From Bacteroides nordii WAL 11050 = JCM 12987 (lineage in GTDB: Bacteria > Bacteroidota > Bacteroidia > Bacteroidales > Bacteroidaceae): DNA of 64,000 nt. The position numbers and the translations under genes are program-made. The stretch covers positions 23,591 through 87,590 of the forward strand of contig BAJA01000022.1 of the NCBI GenBank assembly GCA_000613465.1, written 5' to 3'. The notes below the pieces were generated by a model. It was given only the letters and a program-made list of their open reading frames with translations. It was not told where the DNA came from and ran no database searches. Shown here piece by piece: positions 35,501-45,565 of this stretch; the first letter of the stretch is position 1; each line of letters opens with the position of its first letter.

Positions 35501-35939
35501 CGTTTGTGGTTCCTTTCACCAGTACATTCACCCCGATCAGTGGTTCACCGGATTCGTCAACGACCTGTCCGCTGATCTTTTTTTCTTTCCCGGTTTGTTG
35601 TTGCTCTTTGTTGTTCTGATCCTTTTTCTCAGAAAGATAGATGATATTATCTTCAACTTTGAAACTAATATTTTTTCCTTTCAGCACCAGGTTCAAAACA
35701 TCCTCTACAGCTGCATTTTTTAATGACAACGGTTCTACTGAAATATCAGACAGTTTATCGTCATAAAAGAACTGGAACTTTGACTGTGCCTGGATCTGTT
35801 GAATAATGCTTTTTAAGGTAGTATGAGGTGTATTAAGGTTCAACTGAGCCATGCTCCATTGCACCGGAACTACCATGAGTAAAAGAATCAATAAAGCTCG
35901 GCATAATTTAGAGCTTCGAAAATAATGATTGCTTTTCAT
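32562..35939 (-). CDS. SusC/RagA TonB-linked outer-membrane transporter with STN domain
   Basis: 1125 residues. Imports released glycan across the outer membrane with SusD. The signal peptide (about 1-32) is followed by a secretin/TonB N-terminal (STN) domain (about 35-105, TLKSIIQQIQAQSKFQFFYD), CarboxypepD_reg_2 (about 120-205, ISGQVVDESGEPLIGVNV), the plug with the SusC signature (QPLWIVDGVPF, LKGPNAAALYGSRAGNGV) and the barrel, ending FGFSINVGF. An STN domain is what FecR anti-sigma factors contact, and the sigma/anti-sigma pair is encoded two genes upstream, so substrate binding here probably switches on the locus. Confidence 0.97.
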   Translation of the reverse strand: MKSNHYFRSSKLCRALLILLLMVVPVQWSMAQLNLNTPHTTLKSIIQQIQAQSKFQFFYDDKLSDISVEPLSLKNAAVEDVLNLVLKGKNISFKVEDNIIYLSEKKDQNNKEQQQTGKEKKISGQVVDESGEPLIGVNVLVKGTTNGVITDFDGNYALVTNEVNPVITFSYIGYKSQEIPFKGQNVINLTLQSDTQIIDEIVVTALGIKREKKMLGYAVQDVKGDALTSTGDAQVANALQGKVAGLSINSSTTGLGGSAKITIRGNSSLADNNQPLWIVDGVPFTEESYSGASMYGGVDRGSTSFDINPEDIESISVLKGPNAAALYGSRAGNGVILVTTKKGTRKDGFGVNYSGTFTWTQVADELERQKKYGQGNNGEYSPQSIYSFGSELDGSLKTAWNGAEIPYLNYGSKMKDYFNTGFSQNHSVAIGNMKEDAHFRTSFGYSNADGMFTGESLRKINIDLNAGMKMNKYLSMDAKVSLSNTKAENRPTYGAYGEVSQLLLVPNNIRLSDLSQYSTPEKFHVNWTPPTTEYLNPYYVNKQRQNQDERWRAFGFYNLKLNFTDWLYLSAKYAFDYYRTRIVESDLSNGTKYNTMQEIEEDRLTRQEENHFESNAEFLLIGNNKFGEKFQLNYMAGANFMYSDQNIYGGDVENMTYKNQWYWNFANNINNVTENGWRRATNSVFGSVQMAYNEYVSLDITARNDWSSTLPKDNNSYFYPSFNLGFVASDFVRTHWNKMPEWITFAKVRLSAAKVGKDAPPYAIYNRWEGGYLKGQAKKPELSSTKANNNLRPETSWSYEAGLDMKFLNNRLGFDFTYYYTRTTDQIMTIPEAAPWKLRWINSGLIVNKGVEAMIYATPVQTKDFTFNLNVNLSHNTSTVKELNEKKKHIYFEGDQFMPVYVGAVEGGKLGDIYAKRMYKRDENGQIIMKNGVPVFTTDEQYSLDHPIGNIQPDLLMSVTPSFTYKGFTLSALFDMKFGGDVVSVSEAIATSHGISKRTEQRGELLLPGMNEDGTVNTQRIDAQLFYQAVGGRQQAVAEEFVYNASFIRLKEISFGYSFPSLLLRKTPVSSLRVSFVGRNLAYLMKHTPGTSPEGGYDTSMFSQALDFSSLPYSRTFGFSINVGF

Positions 35940-36158
35940 ACAAAAAATTTAATGGTTATACAATTGTTATATCTTAATCCTTAGAGGTATTATTATCCCC
36001 GTTTATATATGAAACAATAATGATGAAAATAACACTTACTGCAAATCTGTGTTTTTTTTAAATAAACTTTGTTTTTGTCCGGATATGGGGGCTCCGACTG
36101 TCAAAACTTATATAATATGGTTTTTCCTAACGGGAGATACGTTTGGTCTTGCATTGTT

Positions 36159-36250
36159 TCATTCTGTTTCATTCGTCTGAGAATTTTGTTTCAATAGGTT
36201 GAGAAAGTTGTTTCAATACGATGAAACAAAATTCTCAAAGCATTGAAACA
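36159..36250. repeat. Array with exact 22-bp period, three direct and two inverted TGTTTCA boxes
   Basis: TGTTTCA begins at 36165, 36187 and 36209 (22-bp steps). Its inverse TGAAACA begins at 36222 and 36244 (22 bp). An extra direct copy is at 36155. Arms GAGAATTTTGTTTCA (36179-36193) and TGAAACAAAATTCTC (36222-36236) form a perfect 15-bp inverted repeat. It lies 220-310 bp upstream of susC. Confidence 0.75.
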
Positions 36251-36270
36251 ACAATAAGGTATAATGCGAA

Positions 36271-36322
36271 TCACTCCCTTTACCTGCAAGCGTCATAAAA
36301 CGTTTGAGAGTAAAGGGAGTGA
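36271..36322 (-). terminator. Hairpin after the GH92 gene
   Basis: Perfect arms TCACTCCCTTTA (36271-36282) and TAAAGGGAGTGA (36311-36322), 59 bp past the GH92 stop. There is no strong T-run, so attenuation rather than full termination is possible. Confidence 0.55.
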
Positions 36323-36380
36323 ATAGAAACTATCGCTGTGATATTACACGTGGACCGATAGTTTTAGTTCGGATGAGTTA

Positions 36381-38656
36381 TTAATTCTTTTTCTCTTTTG
36401 AGAAGGAGTAAGGGAAATCAGCAGGTTGCGTACCTCTTTGCAAATTGGGTTGACTGTCCATATTGCATTTTATGACTCCACCTTTGAGTATATCTTCATG
36501 TTTCAGATAATTCTTTGTATAGTTAGTACCATCAAACAGGAGTGATTCTATATATATATTATCATTATTGTTGTCAGGGGCATCAATTACCAGGTTGTTG
36601 CCATTCTCCAGATGGAGAGTTGCTTTCTTGAATAACGGTGCGCCAAGTACATATTCGTCTGTTCCGGGACATACAGGATAGAAGCCTAATGCAGAGAACA
36701 CATACCATGCCGATGTCTGTCCGTTGTCTTCATCTCCGCAATAACCGTCAGGACCGGGAGTATACATGCGATTCATAACCTGGCGCAACCAGTATTGGGC
36801 TTTCCAGGGTTGTCCGGCATAGTTATATAGATAGATCATATGCTGAATGGGTTGATTGCCATGTGCATAGTTACCCATATTCATAACTGTCATTTCACGT
36901 ATTTCGTGAATCACTTGTCCATAATAGCTTTCATCAAACAAGGGAGGAACGGCAAACACGGAATCCAGCATGTTGACAAATGATGTTTCACCTCCCATAA
37001 GGTCTATTAATCCTTGCGGATCGTGAAATACAGACCAGGAGTAGTGCCAACTATTGCCTTCGGTGAATGCATCTCCCCATTTCAGTGGTGAGAAGGGAGA
37101 TTGGAACTGACCGTCTTCATTGCGTCCGCGCATCAGATTGGATTCTTTGTCGAACACGTTACGGTAGTTCATGGCACGCTGTGCAAAAAGCTTTTGTTCC
37201 TTCTTAGGACGGTTTAGTGTTTTGGCAAGCTGGTAAATACACCAGTCATTGTATGCATATTCCAGTGTACGGGCCGTGTTCTCATTGATCTTTACATCGT
37301 AGGGTACATATCCTAATTTATTATAATATTCGTGTCCCAGGCGGCCTGTGGACGATATTTGAGGATGAACATTCCCGGTGCCGTGATGAGTCCTTCATAC
37401 AATGTTTTTACATCATCTACCTTTACACCTTTCATATATGCATCTACAAGTACCGAAGCGGAATTGTTTCCAATCATGCAACCCCTGTGTCCCGGACTTG
37501 CCCATTCGGGGAAGAAACCGCTTTCTTTATATGTGTTGATGAGACCTTCCTGCATCTCTTTATTCATGGATGGATACATCAGATTAAGAAAAGGAAACAG
37601 GCAACGGAATGTATCCCAAAAACCAGTATCCGTATACATATAGCCCGGTAGTACTTCGCCGTTGTATGGGCTGTAATGAACAGGATTACCATTGGCATCC
37701 AGCTCGTAGAATTTACGTGGGAAAAGAAGTGAACGGTAGAGGCATGAATAGAATGTGCGGTATTGGTCCAGATCTCCACCTTCTACTTCTATTTTACCTA
37801 AGACTTCGTTCCAGGCATCTTTACCCTTTTGCACAAGTGCATTGAAGCTGTCATTACCGAGCTCTTGCAGATTTAACATCGCTTGCTCCGGACTGATAAA
37901 TGAAGAAGCTATACGGGCGTGCACAATTTCTCCTTTTTGGGTTTTGAAACCAATGACAGCTCCTGTGTGGTCTGCCGTTTGTTCAAGTACATTTTCGTTT
38001 AGAGATTGATTGGCAAAGGTAGCCTTGTATGTGAAGGGTTTATCGAATTCGATAACGAAATAATTTTTGAAATTCTGAGGAACACCACCACTGTTACGGG
38101 TTGTATAACCAATAACTTTGTTTTGTTCAGGTAATACTTTTATGTGTGAACCTTTGTCGAAAGCATCTACAACAATATAGGAGTGTTCATTCTCCGGGAA
38201 GGTGAAGCGGAAAAGAACCGCACGCTCCGTTGGAGTCATCTCAGTAACAACGTCATGTTCGGCAAGGTATACTTTATAATAGTGCGGACGGGCTACTTCT
38301 CCCTTATGTGAAAACCAACTGGCACGTTTTTCTTCATCAAACTCCGGCTTACCAACAACGGGCATGATAGAAAACTGGCCATAGTCGTTAATCCATGGAC
38401 TGGGTTGATGAGTTTGTTTGAAACCACGAATTTTATTGGCTGTATAAACGTACTGCCATCCGTTGCCCATCTTACCGGTTTGAGGAGTCCAGAAGTTCAT
38501 TCCCCAAGGCCGGGATATGGCAGGATAAGTATTCCCGGTTGACAGTTCATAGCTGGACTGAGTCCCCATCAGCGGATTGACATATTGTGTCCAGTCTTTT
38601 GCTTGAATAAAGAGTGTGCTACTTATAGCACAGATTAATAAAATAAGTCTCTTCAT
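36381..38656 (-). CDS. GH92 alpha-mannosidase, frameshifted
   Basis: Exo-acting Ca2+-dependent alpha-mannosidase of the periplasm. The signal peptide MKRLILLICAISSTLFIQA is followed by the N-terminal beta-sandwich (YVNPLMGTQSSYELSTGNTYP, cited in part). The (alpha/alpha)6 catalytic part carries EGNSWHYSWSVFHDPQGL and GDEDNGQTSAWYVFSALGFY. The first frame ends in VPGM-like PQAAWDTNIIIN. The other frame reads GNVHPQISSTGRLGHEYYNK, the conserved family sequence, so one G of a GGG run (37374-37376) is missing. Joined length is about 758 residues. It lies between the anti-sigma gene and susC, the position of the main alpha-1,2-mannosidase in high-mannose loci; linkage specificity is inferred. Confidence 0.9.
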
Positions 38657-38722
38657 AATACTATGAATTTAGTGTTTTATGATGTATATTAAAATTAGGG
38701 CAAAGATAATAATTGATTTTTT

Positions 38723-39733
38723 CTATTTACTTTGAGCTGATATAAATATATTGTTCCCTACAATCTTATAGTCAATTGGAATTGAATTCTTTAATGAGTT
38801 TAAGACAGACTCTATGCTGTCTTTCCTTTTTAATACACCCGAGTAGGTATTGTCTATTTTTATATCGGGAGCCAGAATGATTTTTACGTCATAGAAACGT
38901 TCCAGCGTTTTTACAATACCGTAAATATCTGCTTTCTCAAAAGGTATCAGATTGTCATGCCATACTGCATCCAGTTTGCTGTCTACCTGTTTTACTATTA
39001 ACCGCTTTGTAGCTCTGTTTAGTTCGGCTTTCTGTCCCGGAGAAAGAATAACCATTCCTTCGTCATTATTTCCTTTTACTTCAATTTCACCTTCAATCAA
39101 TGTTGCTTCGGCTGATGTACATGCTTTGTTGCATTTGAAATTGAAAGTGGTTCCCAATACTCTGACTCTCATGGCCTCACTTTGTACAATAAATGGTTTT
39201 GCCCGATTCTTGGTTACTTCAAAGTAAGCTTCACCTTCCAGGTAGATATTTCGTTCCTTTGCAGAGAATGTCCGGGGATACTTTAATGTGGCCGATTGAT
39301 TCAGCCATACTTTTGTACCATCCGGTAGTTGTATTTCTTCTACATTTCCATCGGATGCTGTAACTATAACCAGATTGCTACTCTGATCACTGTTGTAAAT
39401 CCAGTAGCCTGCTCCCGTACCAGTTAGTAGGATAAGGGTGATAATAGCTGCATATTTCATCCAGTGCTGAATTCGTAATACCTTGTTTTGTTTTCTCTCT
39501 TCCTCGGTCAGTCTCTTATATAATTTCTTTTCAGCCAGATCCATCTTCCTTTTGTCAGAAGCATGGTTTTCTCGGCCCAGATGGTATATTTCTTCCATCC
39601 GGAATAGCTTACGTGCATTCTCATCTGATTCTTTTATCCAGAGATTAACCTGAATAAGTTCCTCTTCGGTACATTTTCCCATTAGGAACTTAGCTATTAC
39701 TTCTTCGCTGAGATTATTCATTTTTTCTTTCAT
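38723..39733 (-). CDS. FecR-family anti-sigma factor
   Basis: 336 residues. The N-terminal cytoplasmic sigma-binding part (about 1-85, EEVIAKFLMGKCTEEELIQ) is followed by one TM helix (about 92-112, YAAIITLILLTGTGAGYWI). The periplasmic FecR domain comes next (LPDGTKVWLNQSATLKYP, RNIYLEGEAYFEVTKN), then a C-terminal DUF4974 (PFEKADIYGIVKTLERFYDV). It should hold the sigma factor until the STN domain of SusC signals. It is 39 bp after the sigma gene and 66 bp before GH92. Confidence 0.95.
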   Translation of the reverse strand: MKEKMNNLSEEVIAKFLMGKCTEEELIQVNLWIKESDENARKLFRMEEIYHLGRENHASDKRKMDLAEKKLYKRLTEEERKQNKVLRIQHWMKYAAIITLILLTGTGAGYWIYNSDQSSNLVIVTASDGNVEEIQLPDGTKVWLNQSATLKYPRTFSAKERNIYLEGEAYFEVTKNRAKPFIVQSEAMRVRVLGTTFNFKCNKACTSAEATLIEGEIEVKGNNDEGMVILSPGQKAELNRATKRLIVKQVDSKLDAVWHDNLIPFEKADIYGIVKTLERFYDVKIILAPDIKIDNTYSGVLKRKDSIESVLNSLKNSIPIDYKIVGNNIFISAQSK

Positions 39734-39772
39734 TATATAAATAGGAACAACTCAATCAATAAAAACACTTAC

Positions 39773-40327
39773 TTATCTTAGAAAAAATAAGATGAATAAG
39801 AATATTAGATGATCCAGGCGTCCACGTAGATATTTTAGTGCTTTGTACATGTGTGCTTCTATTGTACGTAGCGAGACGCCCATTGCATCTGCTATTTCCC
39901 TGTTTTTCATATCGTGCAAATAGCTCAGCTTGAATACCTCTTTGCATTTGTCAGGGAGTTCATTAATTGCATCATAAATTTCTTTTCTCAATTCACGGTC
40001 TTCTATTCGCCGGATTACCTCGTTATTATCCGGTTGATAGAATTCAACACGTTTCTGGTTAATTTCTTCTACTATTGCAATGTATCCGCTTTCAATGTTT
40101 CGATGTTTTAATACATTGAGCGAACGGGTATATACAGCCCGATAGAGGAATGCTTGTATTTGTTCCCCTATCTCCATGGAATCTCTGCGTTTCCAAAGTT
40201 CTACAAAGACATCTTGTACTACATCTTCTGCTTCCTCTTCACCTACCAGACGTGTAGCGTAGAAGAGCAGATTGGGATAGTACTTACGAAAAAGAGCTTT
40301 GTAAGTGATATCAAAATCGTCCTTCAT
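39773..40327 (-). CDS. ECF RNA polymerase sigma factor
   Basis: 184 residues. Sigma region 2 (about 10-76, YATRLVGEEEAEDVVQDVFVELW) and region 4 (about 120-170, LPDKCKEVFKLSYLHDMKNR and IADAMGVSLRTIEAHMYKAL). The Bacteroidetes sigma-70 subfamily. It pairs with the FecR protein downstream and probably drives susC. Its start is 16 bp past the upstream GH92 stop, so read-through from that gene is likely. The C-terminal LDHLIFLFILFFLR is unusually hydrophobic for a sigma factor and may be a membrane-touching tail. Confidence 0.95.
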   Translation of the reverse strand: MKDDFDITYKALFRKYYPNLLFYATRLVGEEEAEDVVQDVFVELWKRRDSMEIGEQIQAFLYRAVYTRSLNVLKHRNIESGYIAIVEEINQKRVEFYQPDNNEVIRRIEDRELRKEIYDAINELPDKCKEVFKLSYLHDMKNREIADAMGVSLRTIEAHMYKALKYLRGRLDHLIFLFILFFLR

Positions 40328-40343
40328 TCATAGTTTTTTTAGG

Positions 40344-42559
40344 TTACTTATACCATACCGGGCCGGGGGTATTGCCCATCTCAAATTCAAGAGTTGCACC
40401 CTCCATGATCTGTTCGTGGGTGATGTAACTTTTGCTATAAGGTTTACCGTCAAATTTGACAGCTTGTATATATATATTCTCTTTACTGACAGTGGGAGCG
40501 AGTACCGTAAATGTATTACCGTTTGACAGGTGCATCTGCATTTCCGGAAAAAGAGGGGTACCAATTTCGTATTTTCCGGAAACAGGGTCTACCGGATAAA
40601 ATCCCATTGCACTGAACACATACCAGGCGGACATTTGCCACAGTCTTCGTTTCCACAAAGTCCGGCAGGAGAGTTCTGATAAAGCTCATGCATCACTTTG
40701 GCTGCGTATTGTTGAGTTTTCCAGGGCTGTTCTACAGCATTATACAGATAAATAACGTGATGGCTGGGTTCGTTGCCATGTGCATACTGACCTATCATAC
40801 CGGTGCTGAATATAGGTAGTTCATCATCTGCTGAAGGATGATATGTGAACATGCTATCCAGCTTTTGAGCAAAACGCTCTTTACCACCGGTAAGGGCGAT
40901 AAGTCCGTCGATATCCTGTTGTACAGACCAGAAGTATTGCCATCCGTTACTCTCGCAGATATGTGGGGTATATTCGTCTGGTGAGAAATTTTTGATAAAG
41001 TTTCCTTTATCGTCTTTAGGTTGCATGAAAGAAGTTGCAGGATTATACAAGTTTTTATAGTTTAGAGAACGTTTGTAGAATTCGTCAGCGATCTCCTTTT
41101 TACCCATCTTTTCTGCCATTTTAGCAATACAGTAGTCATCATATGCATATTCCAGTGTTTTAGATAAAGACCAGTTTTCTGCATTGTAGCTGTCTGCAAT
41201 ATTATAGGGGACATAGCCCAATTTTTTATACATCCCAATACCCCGATAGTTATCAATGTTGGCAGTAGCTATACAGGCCTCCAATGCTTTTTCGGGGTCC
41301 ACATCTGTTATTCCTTTCAAATAAGCATCAACGATAACGGGCACGGCATGATAACCGATCATCATATCTGTTTCACTTCCATAGAAATTCCATACCGGTA
41401 GGCGTTTGTTTTGCTCGTAGAAAGTAATAAAAGATTTTACCATGTCGTTAGCGCGTTCCGGTTCGGTATAAGTAAAAAGAGGATGTGCTGCGCGGAAAGT
41501 GTCCCATAAGGAAAAGGTACTGTAATTTACCCATCCGTCGGTCTTGTGAGTCTTTTTATCCGGGCCGTAATAAGTCCCGTCTACATCACTGTAAATAGTA
41601 GGAGCAATCATCGAATGATAAAGTGCTGTATAGAAGTTTACTTTATCATCGGTGTTATTACTTACTATCTCAATTTTAGAAAGTTGCCTGTTCCAGTTAT
41701 CGCGGGTAAGATTGCGGTATTTGTCAAAGTTGTCATCGGGCACTTCTGCCAACAGGTTTTTAGCTGCCCCTTCCGTACTTACACCGGAAATTGCTGTGCT
41801 GACGATGATTTGTTCATCTTTTTGTGTGTCAAAGTCAAAACGAGCTATAGTGGCTGTTCCAATATGATCTCCATCTTTTATAATAGCAGTAGTGTCTATT
41901 TGTACAGATGTGAAAGGCTTTGAAAAACGGGTACGGAAATAAATATGTTGGTCACGTGCCCATCCGTCGGAAAAACGATAACCTTGTATCGTGACAGAGT
42001 CCACTATTTCAACCTGGGTATCATTGGTAAAGTCCCAGTTCATCGCTTTTTTCAGATTGAGGAAGATAGCGGCTCTGGCTTCGGGAAAGGTATAGCGCTG
42101 AATACCGCAACGTTCGGTAGCAGTAAGCTCTACATGGATGTTATAGTCTTTCAGTAACACCCGATAATACCCGGCTGTTGCCGATTCATCGTCATGAGAG
42201 AATTTGGAGTGTATTCCCAATGGAGCTTCTGCTTCTTTATAAGGCAAGGTGACAGGCATAAAAAAGATATCATACAGATCACCGGCACCTGTGCCTGATA
42301 AGTGAGTGTGACTGAAACCGGCAATGGTACTGTCCGGATAGAAGTATCCCGATATGCGGTCCCATCCGGGAAGTCCGTTATCCGGGCTGAGTTGAACCAT
42401 ACCAAACGGAGCCTGTGCTCCAGGATAGGTGTTGCCGGTGAAATCAGTACCAATGAAAGGGTTAACATATTGGGTGTAGTCTGTAGATGCTCTTTCCTGG
42501 GAAGAAGTGCAAGCTGTGAGAATTAATACAAGGAGGAGAGGTGTGTAGAGTGCTTTCAT
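40344..42559 (-). CDS. GH92 alpha-mannosidase lipoprotein, frameshifted
   Basis: Second GH92 enzyme. The start at 42559 (MKALYTPLLLVLILTACTSS) is chosen over upstream codons because it gives a lipoprotein signal with Cys at about 17. Family signatures: YVNPFIGTDFTGNTYPGA, STFSLWDTFRAAHPLFT, ESNGWQYFWSVQQDIDGL. At the C-terminus the frame reads GNEDCGKCPPGMC and stops at 40589. The other frame gives QMSAWYVFSAMGFYPVDP, so one base is missing at about 40636. Joined length is about 738 residues. It is upstream of the sigma factor. The different active-site region from the other GH92 (ESNGWQYFWS versus EGNSWHYSWS) suggests a different linkage preference. Confidence 0.9.
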
Positions 42560-42696
42560 ACAATAGGTGTTAGTGATTAACATCGTTTCAAAGCACAAAT
42601 TTAAAAAATATAAGATGAATAAGTGATATAAAGTTAGAACTTTGTAGTTAATAAATAGAGGATTTTGCTTGTTTGGAGGATATAAAGAGAAAAAAG

Positions 42697-42730
42697 AGGG
42701 GTGTACCATTCAATTTGTTGGTACACCCCT
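42697..42730 (-). terminator. Terminator after alaS
   Basis: Perfect 12-bp arms AGGGGTGTACCA (42697-42708) and TGGTACACCCCT (42719-42730), 24 bp past the alaS stop. Confidence 0.8.
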
Positions 42731-42754
42731 TACTTTTTATTCGATTTTTAGAAT

Positions 42755-45373
42755 TTAAATTCCAGCTAATTCCAACACTTTTTCTACTGCCGCATTTAAT
42801 CCATCCGGATTTTTACCGCCGGCAGTTGCAAAGTGAGGTTGTCCGCCGCCGCCACCTTGAATCAGTTTAGCTGCTTCTTTCACCAGGTTTCCGGCTTTCA
42901 ATCCGCTGGCAACAAGGTTATCACTGATCATAACTGTAAGCATTGGTTTTTCGTGATCAAGAGTACCGGCTACGAAGAATAGGTTTTCTGTAATCTCTCC
43001 ACGGAGCTGGAAAGCAATGTTTTTCACTGTTTCAGCAGGTATGGGAGCACAGAACTTGATAACTTTGAAGCCATTGATCTCTTGTATGTTTTTTAATAGG
43101 CGTTCTTTCACTGAGGCCTCTTTTTCTTTCATAAAGTCTTCCAACTGCTTCTTTAATCCGGCATTTTCATCAATGTACTTGCGGATTGCGATGCCCAAGT
43201 CGGGAGTATTGTTGAAAAGAGCTCTAAGATCATTCAGGGTGTCTTGTATGGTATCCAGCATTTCTTCCGCTCTTGCACCTGTGTAAGCTTCAATACGGCG
43301 TACACCAGCAGCAACAGAACTTTCAGAAATGATCTTTATCATGCCGATGCTTCCGGTAGCGGCAACATGTATACCACCACAAAATTCGATCGATGATCCG
43401 AACTGGATAACACGAACTCTGTCACCGTACTTCTCTCCGAATAAAGCGATAGCACCTAATTCTTTCGCTTCTTCAATGGGAATATTACGATATTCTTTGA
43501 GAGGAATATTAGCACGTATTTTGGCATTCACAAGGTGTTCTACCCGGCGCATTTCTTCATCTGTTACTTTTTGGAAATGAGAGAAGTCAAAACGTAGAGA
43601 TTCCGGTGTTACCAATGATCCTTTTTGTTCTACATGTTCACCTAATACTTCGCGTAGTGCTTCGTCCAGCAAATGGGTAGCAGAGTGATTGGCTGCACAG
43701 GCAGCACGTTTATCTGTGTCTACGCATGCCATCATAGGAGCTTCCAGATGTTCCGGTAGTTTCTTGGTGAAATGGATGGGCAGGTTGTTTTCCTTTTTAG
43801 TATCAATAATCTCTATCGTCTCAAATTCACTTACCAATACGCCGGTGTCACCTACCTGACCACCACTTTCGGCATAGAAAGGAGTACTGTCAAGTACGAT
43901 CTGATAGAGGGTCTGATTTTTTTGTTTGATCTGGCGATAACGGAGAATTGATACTTCATATTCAGTATAATCATAACCAACGAACTCACTGGTTCCTTCT
44001 TTCAGGATAATCCAGTCACCTGTCTCTACAGCGGCAGCATTGCGGGCACGTTGTTTTTGCTGTTGCATTTCGGCATCAAATTCTTCGATATTAACAGTCA
44101 TGTTATTCTCACGGAGAATTAATTCTGTAAGGTCAAGAGGGAATCCGAATGTATCGTATAGAGTAAAAGCATCTTTTCCGCTGATTTCTGTCTTTCCGCT
44201 TGCTTTGGCATCGGCCATAGTCTTGTCAAGCAGGCGGATACCTGTTTCCAAAGTACGCAGGAAGGCTTCTTCTTCTTCCTTGATAACTTTTTCAATTAAT
44301 CCTTTTTGCGCGATCAATTCCGGATAAGCCTCACCCATATTTTCGATTAATACCGGAAGGAGTTTGTACATAAACGCCTGTTTTTGTCCGAGGAAAGTAT
44401 ATCCGTAACGAACAGCACGACGTAGAATACGGCGGATTACATAACCGGCTTTTGCATTTGACGGCAATTGGCCATCTGTAATAGAAAAGGCTATAGTACG
44501 GATGTGGTCCGCAATAACACGCATTGCCACATCTTGTTGTTTATCTTTTCCATATTCAACGCCAGCCATCTGTGCAATAGCTTTGATCATTGGTTGGAAT
44601 ACGTCTGTATCATAGTTGGAGGTTTTACCTTGCAATGCCATGCAGAGACGTTCAAAGCCCATACCTGTGTCGATAACTTTGGCAGGAAGTGCTTCGAGGC
44701 TACCATCGGCTTTGCGATTATATTGCATAAACACAAGGTTCCATATCTCGATCACTTGGGGATGGTCATGATTAACAAGGTCACGACCGGAAATCTTAGC
44801 ACGTTCTTCTGCCGGACGAAGATCTATGTGAATCTCTGAACAAGGACCGCAAGGGCCGGTGTCACCCATTTCCCAGAAATTATCATGCTTGTTGCCGTTA
44901 ATAATGTGGTCTTTCGGAAGGAATTGTTCCCAGTAAGAAGCGGCTTCATTGTCTCGTTCCAGTCCTTCTTCGGGGCTACCTTCAAATACTGTAGCATATA
45001 AATATTCCGGATTCAGTTTCAATACATCTACCAAATATTCCCATGCCCAACTAATGGCTTCTTTCTTGAAATAATCACCAAATGACCAATTACCCAACAT
45101 CTCGAACATGGTGTGATGGTATGTATCATGTCCCACTTCTTCAAGATCATTGTGCTTTCCGCTTACGCGAAGGCATTTCTGTGAGTCCGCAACTCTGTGG
45201 TATTTTGCCGGGTGGTTACCCAAAATAATATCTTTAAACTGATTCATCCCCGCATTGGTAAACATGAGGGTCGGATCATCTTTAATCACCATGGGAGCCG
45301 ATGGAACGATCTGATGTCCTTTCGACTCAAAGAAATTCTTGAATGAATCTCTGGTTTCTTTTGCAGTCAACAT
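42755..45373 (-). CDS. alaS: Alanyl-tRNA synthetase
   Basis: Charges tRNA-Ala. About 872 residues from the start at 45373 ([20 protein letters not shown]), which matches the family start; twelve more codons upstream are open but unlikely. The aminoacylation core carries [12 protein letters not shown] and CGPCSEIH. The editing domain carries [11 protein letters not shown], the metal ligands in [10 protein letters not shown], and a C-Ala tail with [15 protein letters not shown]. It is divergent from the M23 gene, each with its own -7 box. Confidence 0.97.
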   Translation of the reverse strand: MLTAKETRDSFKNFFESKGHQIVPSAPMVIKDDPTLMFTNAGMNQFKDIILGNHPAKYHRVADSQKCLRVSGKHNDLEEVGHDTYHHTMFEMLGNWSFGDYFKKEAISWAWEYLVDVLKLNPEYLYATVFEGSPEEGLERDNEAASYWEQFLPKDHIINGNKHDNFWEMGDTGPCGPCSEIHIDLRPAEERAKISGRDLVNHDHPQVIEIWNLVFMQYNRKADGSLEALPAKVIDTGMGFERLCMALQGKTSNYDTDVFQPMIKAIAQMAGVEYGKDKQQDVAMRVIADHIRTIAFSITDGQLPSNAKAGYVIRRILRRAVRYGYTFLGQKQAFMYKLLPVLIENMGEAYPELIAQKGLIEKVIKEEEEAFLRTLETGIRLLDKTMADAKASGKTEISGKDAFTLYDTFGFPLDLTELILRENNMTVNIEEFDAEMQQQKQRARNAAAVETGDWIILKEGTSEFVGYDYTEYEVSILRYRQIKQKNQTLYQIVLDSTPFYAESGGQVGDTGVLVSEFETIEIIDTKKENNLPIHFTKKLPEHLEAPMMACVDTDKRAACAANHSATHLLDEALREVLGEHVEQKGSLVTPESLRFDFSHFQKVTDEEMRRVEHLVNAKIRANIPLKEYRNIPIEEAKELGAIALFGEKYGDRVRVIQFGSSIEFCGGIHVAATGSIGMIKIISESSVAAGVRRIEAYTGARAEEMLDTIQDTLNDLRALFNNTPDLGIAIRKYIDENAGLKKQLEDFMKEKEASVKERLLKNIQEINGFKVIKFCAPIPAETVKNIAFQLRGEITENLFFVAGTLDHEKPMLTVMISDNLVASGLKAGNLVKEAAKLIQGGGGGQPHFATAGGKNPDGLNAAVEKVLELAGI

Positions 45374-45507
45374 ATATCTTTTTAGCTTTGTTAGTTTTTC
45401 AGACTTCAAGTTTTTTAGTTTATACAGAATGTATGGAAAGAGTTCTTTGAAGGTCTTAATAACTTAAAAAGTAAAGAACTCAAAAATATAAAAACTTAAA
45501 AAACAGT

Positions 45508-45537
45508 GCAAAGATAGCTTGTTTTTATTATTTTTGC
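45508..45537. promoter_or_regulatory. Divergent promoters for alaS and the M23 gene
   Basis: Minus-strand TATCTTTGC (45508-45516) faces alaS; plus-strand TATTTTTGC (45529-45537) faces the gene at 45566. Both fit TAnnTTTGC and lie only 12 bp apart, so simultaneous use would compete. Confidence 0.6.
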
Positions 45538-45565
45538 CCCATTAACTATCGAAATATTTCCTAAG

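Larger units (their letters stand above)
35940..36380 (-). promoter_or_regulatory. Upstream region of susC
   Basis: 441 bp without a gene. It holds the GH92 terminator (36271-36322), a 22-bp-period repeat array (36159-36250) and about 200 bp of AT-rich leader before susC. No clear TAnnTTTGC box faces susC, which fits use of the ECF sigma factor. Its -35/-10 elements cannot be assigned with confidence. Confidence 0.45.

Noticed and set aside
36340..36356. parS-like CACGTG at 36.35 kb
   Set aside because: The flanks (TTACACGTGGAC) do not make the extended palindrome of known parS sites, and it is 16 kb from parAB.
37313..40658. Two GH92 genes as true pseudogenes
   Set aside because: Each break is one missing base in otherwise intact sequence and the same kind of break hits essential genes; the locus is better read as intact.
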